Shown here piece after piece: positions 34,409 through 42,552 of a stretch of 64,000 nt of DNA (positions are counted from its first letter, which is position 1; each line of letters begins with the position of its first letter). The DNA is from Caldibacillus thermoamylovorans. Its GTDB lineage: Bacteria; Bacillota; Bacilli; Bacillales; Caldibacillaceae. Under the pieces are notes generated by a model. The model was given only the letters and a program-made list of their open reading frames with translations, had not been told where the DNA came from and did no database searches. A program made the position numbers and the translations under genes. The stretch is from NCBI RefSeq assembly GCF_000751775.1, contig NZ_CCRF01000061.1:1-64000 (forward strand). The letters are read 5' to 3'.

Positions 34409-35854
34409 TTAATCAGTTATTAGCCTATTCATAACTCTCCCTAAAACATTCGTTATATCCCCGGCAACAATCGATCTTTCATTTTGTTCTTTTACAAGTT
34501 CATCGGCACACAAACCATGCAGATAGACAGCATTGGCAATTGCACTCGTTATGTCGCTTTCGCTGCAAATGAGTCCGAGTATCATTCCCGTTAATGTATC
34601 ACCGGAACCTCCTTTTGCTAAAGCCGCATTCCCTGTCCGATTGATAAATCCAGTGCCATTTGGAAAAGCAATGACCGTATTCGCCCCTTTTAATACAACA
34701 ATCACATTTTTTTGAAGGGCAAATTGACTACTTATTTCTAATCGATTCGCTTCGATTTCTTTTACACTGAGACCGGTGAGACGACTAAATTCACCCGGAT
34801 GTGGTGTAATAATGATAGGGGCTTTCCTTGGAGCAAATTCTCGTTTTCCTAAAGCACCTGCATCTATAACGAGGGGAATCTCTTTTTCCCAAACATTTTC
34901 CAACACTTGATCAATTAATTTTTCATCTGTCAAACCGGGGCCGATTGCCATCGCTCTAATCCCGTCAGGAAATGTCCCGACAGCTAATTTATTTAATCCA
35001 TCGTGTAAATAAGTCGCTTCCGGTAGGCGCGTAGCAATAATACTTGCTGCATAAGGGGTTGTTGCAATGACCAGTTTCCCGATACCTATTTTCATCGCCC
35101 CTAAACCTGCAAGCATGGCACTCCCGGGCATTTCATCAGTTCCTGCCACTAATAAACCGGTTCCAAATGTTCCTTTATGTGAATTGCTTCCCCGCTTTTT
35201 CATCGTCCGCTTCACATTTTTCTCCGACCAGATTTTCCATTTTGCATCTTGTGGTAAGCCAATATCAATACTTTCCGCTTGTCCGAAATATGTATTGGAC
35301 GGCAGGAGAAAAGTAGAAGGCTTGAAGCCGTGTAATGAAAATGTGTAATCAGCGTGAAAAGCAATATCTGCCTCACCACGATCAGCCAAAACCCCGGTTG
35401 GTATATCAATGGCAATTTTTAGTGCATGTTGCTGATTACACCACTTGAGCAGATCCTGATACGATTGATTTAACGGTAGCCGTGTTCCGACACCGAGAAG
35501 GGCATCAATAATAACATCATACGGACCATCACCAATACTTGTTGACCAAGAATAACCCACACTTTTATAATACCGAAAATGTTCGCTTGCTGAATCAGAC
35601 TTTGGTTCACCAAATGGAAAAACGAGATCAACTTTATATCCCCATTGGTTTAAATACCTGGCAAGAACAATGCCATCACCGCCATTATTGCCACGTCCGC
35701 TTAATATTAAGATTCTGCTGTTTTTATTTAGGATTTCTTTTATTCGTAAAAATAAACTTCTGCCTGCTGTTTCCATCAAGGCATTGCCGGATAATCCGTT
35801 TTGTGCAGCTGTTTCATCTGCTTTCCTTATTTCAACCTCTCTATAGATGAACAA
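34409..35854 (-). CDS. nnr: Bifunctional NAD(P)H-hydrate epimerase/dehydratase
   Basis: A 481-residue fusion that repairs hydrated NAD(P)H. The N-terminal YjeF-N epimerase domain (about 1-205) has LSGRGNNGGDGIVLARYLN and the active aspartate in VIIDALLGVGTRLP. The C-terminal carbohydrate-kinase-like domain (about 215-480) is the ADP-dependent dehydratase, with GSAMLAGLGAMKIG, ITPHPGEFSRL and NAALAKGGSGDTLTGMI. The start is a TTG 7 bases after GGAGGG. Clustering with crcB has no obvious functional link. Confidence 0.93.
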   Translation of the reverse strand: MFIYREVEIRKADETAAQNGLSGNALMETAGRSLFLRIKEILNKNSRILILSGRGNNGGDGIVLARYLNQWGYKVDLVFPFGEPKSDSASEHFRYYKSVGYSWSTSIGDGPYDVIIDALLGVGTRLPLNQSYQDLLKWCNQQHALKIAIDIPTGVLADRGEADIAFHADYTFSLHGFKPSTFLLPSNTYFGQAESIDIGLPQDAKWKIWSEKNVKRTMKKRGSNSHKGTFGTGLLVAGTDEMPGSAMLAGLGAMKIGIGKLVIATTPYAASIIATRLPEATYLHDGLNKLAVGTFPDGIRAMAIGPGLTDEKLIDQVLENVWEKEIPLVIDAGALGKREFAPRKAPIIITPHPGEFSRLTGLSVKEIEANRLEISSQFALQKNVIVVLKGANTVIAFPNGTGFINRTGNAALAKGGSGDTLTGMILGLICSESDITSAIANAVYLHGLCADELVKEQNERSIVAGDITNVLGRVMNRLITD

Positions 35855-35941
35855 TGTAGATCCCTCCTATATCGTCTTCATGGTAAAGAATTTGGTGCAC
35901 TTGGATTTCCTCATCATAACGATATTAATCGTAAAAAATAA

Positions 35942-35968
35942 AAATCCCTGAGAAAGTCAGGAATTTCA
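35942..35968 (-). terminator. Terminator of the DUF6501-like gene
   Basis: On the minus strand, AAATTCCTGA and TCAGGGATTT pair with one mismatch and are followed by a T-run; it overlaps the stop codon of the DUF6501-like gene. Confidence 0.75.
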
Positions 35969-36175
35969 ATCATTTACTTCAACAAAGTAATCTTTATAGT
36001 AGCCGCCGATTCTTCCGGAGTTATCAATAAGAAAATAAAATTCTTCTGTTTCATTTTTGACATCATACACTTTTTCTTCTGTCAACATATGATTCACCAT
36101 ATATTTTTTTGCATTTGTATGTACACATTTTACTTTTTTCAGTGTTTTCCGTTCTGTCCATTCTTTATGAATCAT
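35966..36175 (-). CDS. DUF6501-like small protein
   Basis: A 69-residue protein. The ATG at 36175 (MIHKEWTERKTLKKV) follows AAGGAG by 8 bases. The sequence KVKCVHTNAKKYMVNHMLTE and the ending FYFLIDNSGRIGGYYKDYFV fit a small Bacillus family (DUF6501-like) of unknown function. It is likely a compact beta-rich protein with no membrane segment. It is a single gene with its own terminator. Confidence 0.65.
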   Translation of the reverse strand: MIHKEWTERKTLKKVKCVHTNAKKYMVNHMLTEEKVYDVKNETEEFYFLIDNSGRIGGYYKDYFVEVND

Positions 36176-36241
36176 CTCAATCACTCCTTCCACTTCATTA
36201 TAGGAGTGAATTCTCGTTAAATCAATAGTATTAAAGAGAAA

Positions 36242-36268
36242 AGGATCAGCTGAATTCTCAGTGATCCT
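36242..36268 (-). terminator. Terminator of the MIP18-like gene
   Basis: AGGATCA and TGATCCT pair around CTGAATTCTCAG-like bases; a T-rich tail follows on the minus strand. Confidence 0.6.
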
Positions 36269-36280
36269 GGGATAATCATT

Positions 36281-36586
36281 TTAATTAATACCAATTAAAT
36301 CTTTTTTAAGTTCTTCATTCATCATTTGCGTCGTCCATTTTACGGTTTCTTTTTTGATAATTTCAACATCTTTCATGACACCAAGGGAACTTACGGCAAA
36401 TTTCACTCCGGCGCAAAGCCTTTCTTGCTGTTTTATATCATCTGTTGTAAAAGTTAACGAAATACGGGCAATTCCATCTTCAGTTACATCCACATCATAT
36501 ACTAACCCTAAATCAACGATATTCACTCCGATTTCCGGATCGAATACATACTTTAATTCTTCATATATTCTATCCTTGACATTCAT
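36281..36586 (-). CDS. MIP18/DUF59-family protein lacking the GCP motif
   Basis: A 101-residue protein of the MIP18 (DUF59/SufT-like) family, related to YitW and PaaD. The ATG at 36586 follows TTGGAGGGA. The N-terminus DPEIGVNIVDLGLVYDVDVT fits the family well. The usual TSPGCP segment with the reactive cysteine is replaced by TFTTDDIKQQERLCAGVKFA, where a single cysteine lies six to seven residues further on. The C-terminus VKWTTQMMNEELKKDLIG also departs from the usual WTPEM pattern. An iron-sulfur assembly role is therefore uncertain. Confidence 0.78.
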   Translation of the reverse strand: MNVKDRIYEELKYVFDPEIGVNIVDLGLVYDVDVTEDGIARISLTFTTDDIKQQERLCAGVKFAVSSLGVMKDVEIIKKETVKWTTQMMNEELKKDLIGIN

Positions 36587-36901
36587 CAGGATTCCCTCCA
36601 ATATTTGTTCTACCTTTATTATAAAAAATTCACACGTTCTTAGATTTTCATTTTTTAACAATATTGTGTCAAGACAAGAACGGTTTTCATGTAAATGTTG
36701 TTATTTTTTACGATTCATTTTTAAAACGTGTCAATACTTAAGTTTAGGATTCAAAAGCTTGTCCGAAAACAATTTGGCCAAACAACTGTTTTCATCTTTA
36801 TCGGCTAAGCAATGCCCCGTTTTTACTTGTTTTACCATCTTTTTTTATATGTTTTCTACAAATAATATAGTCATCACATCTTTCAGAAATGGAGAATGAG
36901 A

Positions 36902-38173
36902 ATGGAGTATACCGGTACCCTATGGGAAAAATACGTTTCCGAGGAAGAACGTAAGAAAAAGAAGAAAGAAAAAAAACTGGAAGATAAGCGGTGGGCTGTT
37001 GTATCCATTGCCTCTATACCGCTAGTAATGACTTTAGGCAATTCCATGTTAATTCCTGTTCTCCCAACAATGGAAAAAGAACTGGATATTACACCTTTCC
37101 AATCCAGTTTGATCATCACCGTCTATTCGGTTGTCGCCATTATTTTTATTCCGATTGCGGGTTACTTATCAGATCGTTGGGGCAGAAAGAGAGTGATTAT
37201 TCCCAGCCTTCTGTTAGCGGCAATCGGCGGTGTGATTTCCGCGTTTACAGCTTGGCAGTTGCAAAATGCTTATTGGCTTATTTTGATTGGGAGAACTTTA
37301 CAAGGAATTGGTGCAGCCGGAGCTTTCCCGATTGTTCTTCCACTTATTGGCGATATGTTTCATTCTGAAGATAAGGTCAGTTCCTCTCTTGGGATTATTG
37401 AAACGGCCAATACGTTAGGAAAGGTGTTAAGTCCAATCCTTGGTGCTGTATTTGCCAGTGTTATTTGGTTTTTACCGTTTTTTTCCATACCTGTTTTTTG
37501 TACAATTTCCGTTTTAATGATGGTGTTTTTAGTGAAAAGTCCAAAAATAGAGGAAGGACCCAAATTAAATGAATTTTTACGGAAAACAAAAAAAATATAC
37601 AAACATAATCGTCGCTGGCTAAAATCCATCTTTTTTATAGGTGGTATTTTAATGTTCATTTTATTTGGCGTCCTTTTCTATCTCTCCTCTGTATTGGAGT
37701 CCAAATACGGGATTGGCAATATTAAAAAGGGCTTTTTTTTAGCCATTCCGTTAGGTGCGCTTTGCATTGCCTCCTATATTGCCGGGAAAGCCATTAAAGA
37801 AAATAAATCTTTGATGAAATGGGTTACCTTTATTGGACTCATTTTATTAGCCATTAGTACAGTTGTCTTAAGTTTTTTTGAAAGTCTTTGGCTGCTTATT
37901 GGTTTATTTGTCATTGGCGGAATCGGTATTGGCATTAGTTTACCTTGTCTTGATTCCCTCATTACGTCCGGAATTGAGGAGGAATTTCGTGGCACTATTT
38001 CATCCGTTTATAGTTCCATGCGCTTTATCGGTGTTGCCTTTGGTCCACCGATCATTGCCATATTAATGAAAAAATCGAATATATTGATTTTCTATTTATT
38101 AGGTGGTTTAGCCGTATTATGTGTCCTTGTATGTTTGTTTGGTATTAAACCGGAGAAACATACCGTACGTTGA
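36902..38173 (+). CDS. MFS multidrug-efflux-type transporter
   Basis: A 423-residue protein with 12 helices and a charged N-terminus (EEERKKKKKEKKLEDKR). The ATG at 36902 follows TGGAG by 7 bases and is preferred to one two codons earlier. The motif A loop is GYLSDRWGRKRVIIPSLLLA. Motif C-like GRTLQGIGAAGAFPIVLPL in helix 5 is typical of 12- or 14-TM drug/H+ antiporters. DSLITSGIEEEFRGTISSVY is a family feature near the second half. Substrate unknown. Confidence 0.85.
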   Translation: MEYTGTLWEKYVSEEERKKKKKEKKLEDKRWAVVSIASIPLVMTLGNSMLIPVLPTMEKELDITPFQSSLIITVYSVVAIIFIPIAGYLSDRWGRKRVIIPSLLLAAIGGVISAFTAWQLQNAYWLILIGRTLQGIGAAGAFPIVLPLIGDMFHSEDKVSSSLGIIETANTLGKVLSPILGAVFASVIWFLPFFSIPVFCTISVLMMVFLVKSPKIEEGPKLNEFLRKTKKIYKHNRRWLKSIFFIGGILMFILFGVLFYLSSVLESKYGIGNIKKGFFLAIPLGALCIASYIAGKAIKENKSLMKWVTFIGLILLAISTVVLSFFESLWLLIGLFVIGGIGIGISLPCLDSLITSGIEEEFRGTISSVYSSMRFIGVAFGPPIIAILMKKSNILIFYLLGGLAVLCVLVCLFGIKPEKHTVR

Positions 38174-38343
38174 TCGTATATTATCAGAAAAAGCTGTTCT
38201 CTAGTACTTTTTATACTTATATAGAAAGATGCTGCCCAAGGTGTCTGACCTCATCCAGTTTGCTCAATCTTGTTTCTGTGATATCCAGTGTAGGCGAGTT
38301 ACAGCATTCCGGGTCAGTTCCTTTACTTGGACAGCTTTTTTTG
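38174..38343. other. Region between MFS gene and repeat R1b
   Basis: AAAAAGCTGTTC at 38189 and GGACAGCTTTTTTT near 38330 are complementary arms about 130 bases apart, as if a terminator hairpin had been split. The sequence between them has no recognised gene. Confidence 0.4.
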
Positions 38344-38532
38344 TACGTTAAGAAAGTATAAATTTCCAGCAAAGAAGCGAATTCGACGTAGTTGGAAATT
38401 TTAAGAATTAAGTATAAGTGCATAAGGAAAGCTTCACTGGAATACATCGCAGCCGAAAAAATTTTATATTTTTTCGGTGAACTACGGCTCTGCTTTCGCC
38501 TAAAGGCTCGGCAATCGCCGAGTTTTCTTTAT
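38344..38532 (-). repeat. Interspersed repeat R1, copy b (inverted, with module)
   Basis: Reverse complement of the R1 repeat, with TACGTTAAGAAAGTATAAAT at the left end and CTCGGCAATCGCCGAG near the right. The five bases CAAGA of the other copies are replaced by about 60 bp that contain a palindrome (CCGAAAAAA and TTTTTTCGG). Minus-strand open frames here are translations of the repeat. Confidence 0.9.
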
Positions 38533-38687
38533 GAGAAGGATTGGCATGTTGCCTTGATTAAGTATGGTTTTATGTAATTTATTTTATTCATTCTTATCTG
38601 AAAATGGATTGTCGATAGTTTTGTCCTAAACAGACCTTTTCATGAATATGATGGTACAAGCTATACCATTATGGAGGTCGTTTACAG

Positions 38688-39311
38688 ATGACAGTCTTTT
38701 TCAGTTACATCCTTTTAGGTCTCTCCTTGGCTGCTCCCATTGGACCGATTAATGCTGCCCAGCTTGACCACGGCATAAAGCATGGTTTTTTTCATTCATG
38801 GTTTGTCGGACTTGGTGCCATGTTGGCAGATGGTTTATTTATGTTACTTATATTTTTTGGTGTCGTACACTTTCTGGAAATCCCGTTCATGCAAACTTTT
38901 TTATGGCTATTCGGCTTTTTTGTCCTTATTTATACCGGAATTGAAAGTTTGATTCATTCTGCCAAAATTGACACAAGAAATGAGCGCAATAATGAACCCT
39001 TAATAAAATCTTTTTTGACCGGTTTTTTTATGTCATTATTAAATCCGTTATCAATATTATTTTGGCTAGGCATCTACGGATCTGTCTTAACTACAACCGT
39101 AAAACAATACGGACAAGAACAATTGCTCCTCTACAGTTCTGCTATTTTTATCGGACTTTTTATTTGGGATATTACAATGGCAGGAATTTCAAGTACATTC
39201 AAAAAATACTTTGCAACGAAATTCTTAAAACTGCTATCCATTATCTCCGGGTTATCCCTGATCGGCTTCGGTATTTATTTTGGTTATCAAGGAATAAAAG
39301 CACTATTTTAA
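38688..39311 (+). CDS. LysE-family amino-acid exporter
   Basis: A 207-residue membrane protein of the LysE/RhtB type with five to six helices. The N-terminal LGLSLAAPIGPINAAQLDHG contains the family's proline/glycine-rich first helix, and FFMSLLNPLSILFWLGIYG is the conserved central motif. It probably exports an amino acid or derivative; the substrate is not known. GGAGGTCG precedes the ATG. Just upstream ATGGTA-N7-TACCAT (38650-38668) is an inverted repeat that could be an operator. Confidence 0.88.
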   Translation: MTVFFSYILLGLSLAAPIGPINAAQLDHGIKHGFFHSWFVGLGAMLADGLFMLLIFFGVVHFLEIPFMQTFLWLFGFFVLIYTGIESLIHSAKIDTRNERNNEPLIKSFLTGFFMSLLNPLSILFWLGIYGSVLTTTVKQYGQEQLLLYSSAIFIGLFIWDITMAGISSTFKKYFATKFLKLLSIISGLSLIGFGIYFGYQGIKALF

Positions 39312-39324
39312 TTTTTTATACAGA

Positions 39325-39362
39325 AAATGCCGGGTTTTCTCGTTTAAAGAGCCCGGCATTTA
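39325..39362. terminator. Bidirectional terminator between LysE and APC genes
   Basis: AAATGCCGGG and CCCGGCATTT form a 10-bp stem; inner bases CTC/GAG add to it. The genes are convergent. Confidence 0.85.
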
Positions 39363-39373
39363 TTCTATATATT

Positions 39374-40738
39374 TCAAATATTTTCCAGCCTTTCAAATAG
39401 TCCTGTCTGTTTCGTTCGTTGCCCTTCCTCTTTCGCACCTTTAAAACGGCGATTCATGATGACAGTCACAATTCCGATGACGAAAAGAAAGCCGATACTG
39501 ATGTAAAATCCAGGTCTGCTCGAATGATAAATAAGAGATCCGGTCACTGCTGATAAGATCAATACTGTGGCAATAATCCGTTTGATCTGATCAACACGAG
39601 TCAAAGTCAGTAATCTTTTGCCTGAATACAAGATGAAAACCCAATTATAAAGCAACATTAACCCTGCTGCTGTTGTAATATATTCATAAACGGAATTTGG
39701 CAACAATAACCCTAAAACAATGGAGACAATCAGCCCGCCTGTCGTTAATACTAAAGCAGGGAAAGGAACTTTTAATTTGCCTTTCTTACTTAATTTCTTC
39801 GGCGCATAGCCTTCTTTTGACAATGAAATCAGCAATGTTGTAACCGCATAAAGGGAAGCAGACATTGTCGAAAATCCGGCAATGACTAAAATAGCCGTAA
39901 ATAAATGGGGAATAAATGCTAAACGAAATCCATCCAAAGCAACGACGAACGGACTATCATCCATCGTAAATTTTGATAATTGAACTAAAATAACCGACAT
40001 TCCGATCGAAACAAGGTAGATGGTCGTCAGTAATACAAGCATTACTTTCCCTGACTTTGGTGCATCTTTTGCATTTTCCAATCTCGTTGCATAGATGCTC
40101 ATTATTTCAATCCCACCAAATGCATAAAAGGAAAATAGAAGTGCTGCCCAGACTCCTTTCAATCCGGCCGGTAGAAATGTCGTTAATGAATTAGGAAAAT
40201 AGGTTCGACCTCCACCTCGGTCCAATACACCGAACAAACCAAGGATGGCGAGGATAATAAACATTACGATGGCAGACAATTTGGCAATGGCAAACAAGTT
40301 TCCGAGCCGTTCAAACCATTTAACTCCTACCAGTACTACAATGATTCCTAATACGGTATAAATACTGGCAAAAATCCAGATCGGAACTTCCGGAAACCAA
40401 AATTTTGTAAAAATGGAAATGCCCGTAAGCTGACTGCCCATGATTAACATTTCCGAACTCCAATACACCCAACCGCTTGCGAAACCTGCCCAATTTCCAA
40501 ACGCTTTTTTTGAATAATAACTAAAGGAACCGGACTGGGGATCATCTGCTGTCATTCGGCTCAACACATCATAAACAATATATGTGCCGATTGCCGCCAA
40601 CAAAAACGTGACCAATACGGCAGGTCCGGCAGCTTTGATGGCAATATTCGATCCGAGAAAAAAACCGGTGCCAATAATAAAACCAGTTCCCAAAATGGAC
40701 AATTGCCACCATTTTAATTTTTTTTCTTCTTTATTCAT
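39374..40738 (-). CDS. APC-superfamily amino-acid permease
   Basis: A 454-residue permease with about 12 helices. The ATG at 40738 (MNKEEKKLKWWQLSILGTGF) follows GGGGAGGATC; the open frame begins slightly earlier. The first helix has the substrate-binding glycine motif GTGFIIGTGFFLGS. FYAFGGIEIMSIYATRLENA is the conserved helix 6 region of AAT-type permeases. It resembles proline/aromatic/GABA-type permeases of Bacillus. The substrate is unknown. It stands alone. Confidence 0.87.
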   Translation of the reverse strand: MNKEEKKLKWWQLSILGTGFIIGTGFFLGSNIAIKAAGPAVLVTFLLAAIGTYIVYDVLSRMTADDPQSGSFSYYSKKAFGNWAGFASGWVYWSSEMLIMGSQLTGISIFTKFWFPEVPIWIFASIYTVLGIIVVLVGVKWFERLGNLFAIAKLSAIVMFIILAILGLFGVLDRGGGRTYFPNSLTTFLPAGLKGVWAALLFSFYAFGGIEIMSIYATRLENAKDAPKSGKVMLVLLTTIYLVSIGMSVILVQLSKFTMDDSPFVVALDGFRLAFIPHLFTAILVIAGFSTMSASLYAVTTLLISLSKEGYAPKKLSKKGKLKVPFPALVLTTGGLIVSIVLGLLLPNSVYEYITTAAGLMLLYNWVFILYSGKRLLTLTRVDQIKRIIATVLILSAVTGSLIYHSSRPGFYISIGFLFVIGIVTVIMNRRFKGAKEEGQRTKQTGLFERLENI

Positions 40739-40919
40739 CCAGATCCTCCCCAAATTGATATTTTAAGATGTTTGTTAGTGTTCCCCTCAACAGTTGAAAA
40801 TAATCGTTCTCTGTCAATTCCTTCATGGATTTCAGGAAAGTTTTACTAATTCGTTTAGGTGGTTAAGTTAAAACAAATAGGAAACGATAATATTGTAAAT
40901 TAAAGCTATAAATTGGGAG

Positions 40920-41013
40920 GTTAATGTATGGGTATTTTAAGCGGAAACCGGAAGACTGCCAAGAAATGATAGATTTCATTGTTGTTAATGTATGGGTATT
41001 TTAAGCGGAAACC
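40920..41013 (+). repeat. 30-bp direct repeat at the start of a broken gene
   Basis: The same 30 bases, beginning GTTAATGTATGGGTATTTTA, occur at 40920-40949 and 40984-41013. Each carries the start codon of the following gene. Only the first has the GGGAGG ribosome site (40915-40920), and it leads into a 13-codon ORF ending in TGA. Confidence 0.9.
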
Positions 41014-41501
41014 CCAAAAATGAACCATTACATTATGGGGAAGTATTTGGTATATGGTCATTTTTATTTACATCACAAGCATGTGTTGCCGCCTATCAGA
41101 CGATGTTAAACCATGCTGGTGACGGTGATCTTAAGGAATTAATTCATGAAGCGATTACAGCAAGTCAAGAAGAAATGTAAGAAGTAGCAGAGTTGTTAAA
41201 AGAAAATGGTGTTGGTCTGCCACCTTCGCCACCAGCAAGACCGGTTGCAGATTTAGAAAGTATTCCTGCAGGCGCAAGATTTATGGATAATGAAATTGCG
41301 GCAAAAATATCCGCTGACATCGCGGCAGGATTAATCACCTGCAGTACGATGATGGGGCAGGCCATTCGGGAAGATATTGCCTTGTTATTTGGCAGATTTC
41401 ACGGAAAAAAAGCGGTTCTTGGCGGCAAATTTTTACGACTGAATAAAGAAAAAGGTTGGTTAGTTCCACCGCCGCTCCATTTACAACCAAAAGAGGATTA
41501 A
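40928..41501 (+). pseudogene. DUF3231-like (spore coat/CotF-like) gene, broken
   Basis: A gene for about 170 residues (start MGILSGNPKNEPLHYGEVFG, later LLKENGVGLPPSPPARPVAD) of the DUF3231 family, common in spore formers. It is damaged twice. The 5' end carries a partial duplication that separates the ribosome site from the intact start at 40992. A TAA at 41178-41180 interrupts the frame after EEM; the same frame continues with EVAELLKENG to the real stop at 41501. The rest of the coding sequence is intact, so the changes look recent. Confidence 0.8.
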
Positions 41502-41543
41502 ACCATCAACAGTTTTTAATCTATATTCGACTAAAAACAACAA

Positions 41544-41573
41544 AGGGGCTGTCCCCAAGTGATGGACAACCCC
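41544..41573. terminator. Bidirectional terminator after the broken DUF3231 gene
   Basis: AGGGGCTGTCC and GGACAACCCCT form a stem with one mismatch. It also lies downstream of the convergent cold-shock gene. Confidence 0.8.
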
Positions 41574-41620
41574 TAATTATTTGATCAAGATTTCGTTATT
41601 TTACATTGAAGTGAACAAGA

Positions 41621-41821
41621 TTATATCTTTTGAACATTTACTGCTTGAGGTCCTCTTTGACCTTCTTCAATATCAAATGAAACGCTTTGTCCTTCTTCCA
41701 ATGTTTTGAAACCTTCTCCTTGGATGGCAGAATAATGTACAAATACATCGTTGCCGTCCTCTTGTTGAATAAAACCAAATCCTTTTTCAGCATTAAACCA
41801 TTTTACTTTTCCTGTTGCCAT
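41621..41821 (-). CDS. Cold-shock protein (CspA family), copy 1
   Basis: A 66-residue cold-shock domain protein. The ATG at 41821 follows GGAGGAT. RNP1 is KGFGFIQ and RNP2 is VFVHYSAI, the nucleic-acid-binding motifs. It binds single-stranded RNA/DNA and acts as an RNA chaperone at low temperature or in stationary phase. It is close to the next cold-shock gene ([14 protein letters not shown] is shared), so they arose by duplication. The 167-base gap between them allows an own leader. Confidence 0.95.
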   Translation of the reverse strand: MATGKVKWFNAEKGFGFIQQEDGNDVFVHYSAIQGEGFKTLEEGQSVSFDIEEGQRGPQAVNVQKI

Positions 41822-41952
41822 GTAAATCCTCCTAAAAAATGAATGTGGGCTTTCTACCCATACATTACTATTATAAATGAAAAATTGAATTCTAAACGTT
41901 CTTTTTGAAAAAAACAAGAAAAATTAGTGGAAGAAATTCCAAAAATTAAATA

Positions 41953-41979
41953 TGGTGATGAACCACTTTGCCCATCACC
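41953..41979 (-). terminator. Terminator after the second cold-shock gene
   Basis: GGTGATG and CATCACC pair around a 13-base loop with T-rich sequence following on the minus strand. Confidence 0.65.
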
Positions 41980-41988
41980 AATGATTTA

Positions 41989-42189
41989 TTATAGTCTTAC
42001 AACGTTAGCAGCTTGTGGTCCACGGTTACCTTCAACGATATCAAAAGAAACAGATTGCCCTTCTTCTAATGTTTTGAATCCATCACCTTGAATAGCTGAA
42101 TAATGTACAAATACATCATTTCCGCCGTCTACTTCGATGAATCCGAAACCTTTTTCTGTGTTAAACCATTTTACTTTACCTTGATTCAT
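41989..42189 (-). CDS. Cold-shock protein (CspA family), copy 2
   Basis: A 66-residue cold-shock protein with [20 protein letters not shown] (RNP1) and [13 protein letters not shown] (RNP2). AGGAGGAT precedes its ATG. It is about 80 percent alike to copy 1 by eye. A hairpin 50 bases upstream (42243-42303) may be part of a regulated 5' leader. The two proteins are probably functionally redundant RNA chaperones. Confidence 0.95.
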   Translation of the reverse strand: MNQGKVKWFNTEKGFGFIEVDGGNDVFVHYSAIQGDGFKTLEEGQSVSFDIVEGNRGPQAANVVRL

Positions 42190-42242
42190 GTTAATCCTCC
42201 TAAAAATATGAACATTTTTACATACTTCTTATATAATGAAAA

Positions 42243-42303
42243 AAGTCGCAAACCGAGATGCAGGACAACTTAAATCGCCTACATCATTTGGTGTTGCGAC
42301 TTT
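42243..42303 (-). promoter_or_regulatory. Long hairpin upstream of csp copy 2
   Basis: AAAGTCGCAA and TTGCGACTTT form a stem around a loop of about 40 bases. On the minus strand it is followed by TTTTTTC. It could be the sodC terminator or a leader attenuator of the cold-shock gene. csp genes of Bacillus have long structured leaders. Confidence 0.55.
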
Positions 42304-42552
42304 AAATCCCAAAAAAATATAAAGAACTATGTATCACACTTATAAATATAAAGGAATTTGCTGAAAATGTCAACTCAAATATTAGGGTTTTTTTAAAAAT
42401 TTTGCAGTTTCCCTTATTTTTCTATCCTCTATGGACGGTAAGTTAATACAATCGGACGCATACGGGCAGCCCGTTCCTCACCAACTTTTTTTATAAATTC
42501 GAAAATCTTGAAAGTGGGGGTCTTGACTGCCGTTAAGATCGGATCCATTTTT

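Noticed and set aside
33600-36000. Fluoride riboswitch near crcB
   Set aside because: I looked for the GGNGATGG...CTGATGGC-type core upstream of both crcB genes and nnr and did not find it.
36354-36899. Plus-strand ORF of 181 codons
   Set aside because: It starts antisense to the MIP18-like gene and runs through its promoter region; Ser/Phe-rich and without recognisable domains.
38170-38577. Several ORFs of about 60-76 codons on both strands
   Set aside because: They overlap repeat R1b and parallel translations of its other copies; no ribosome sites.
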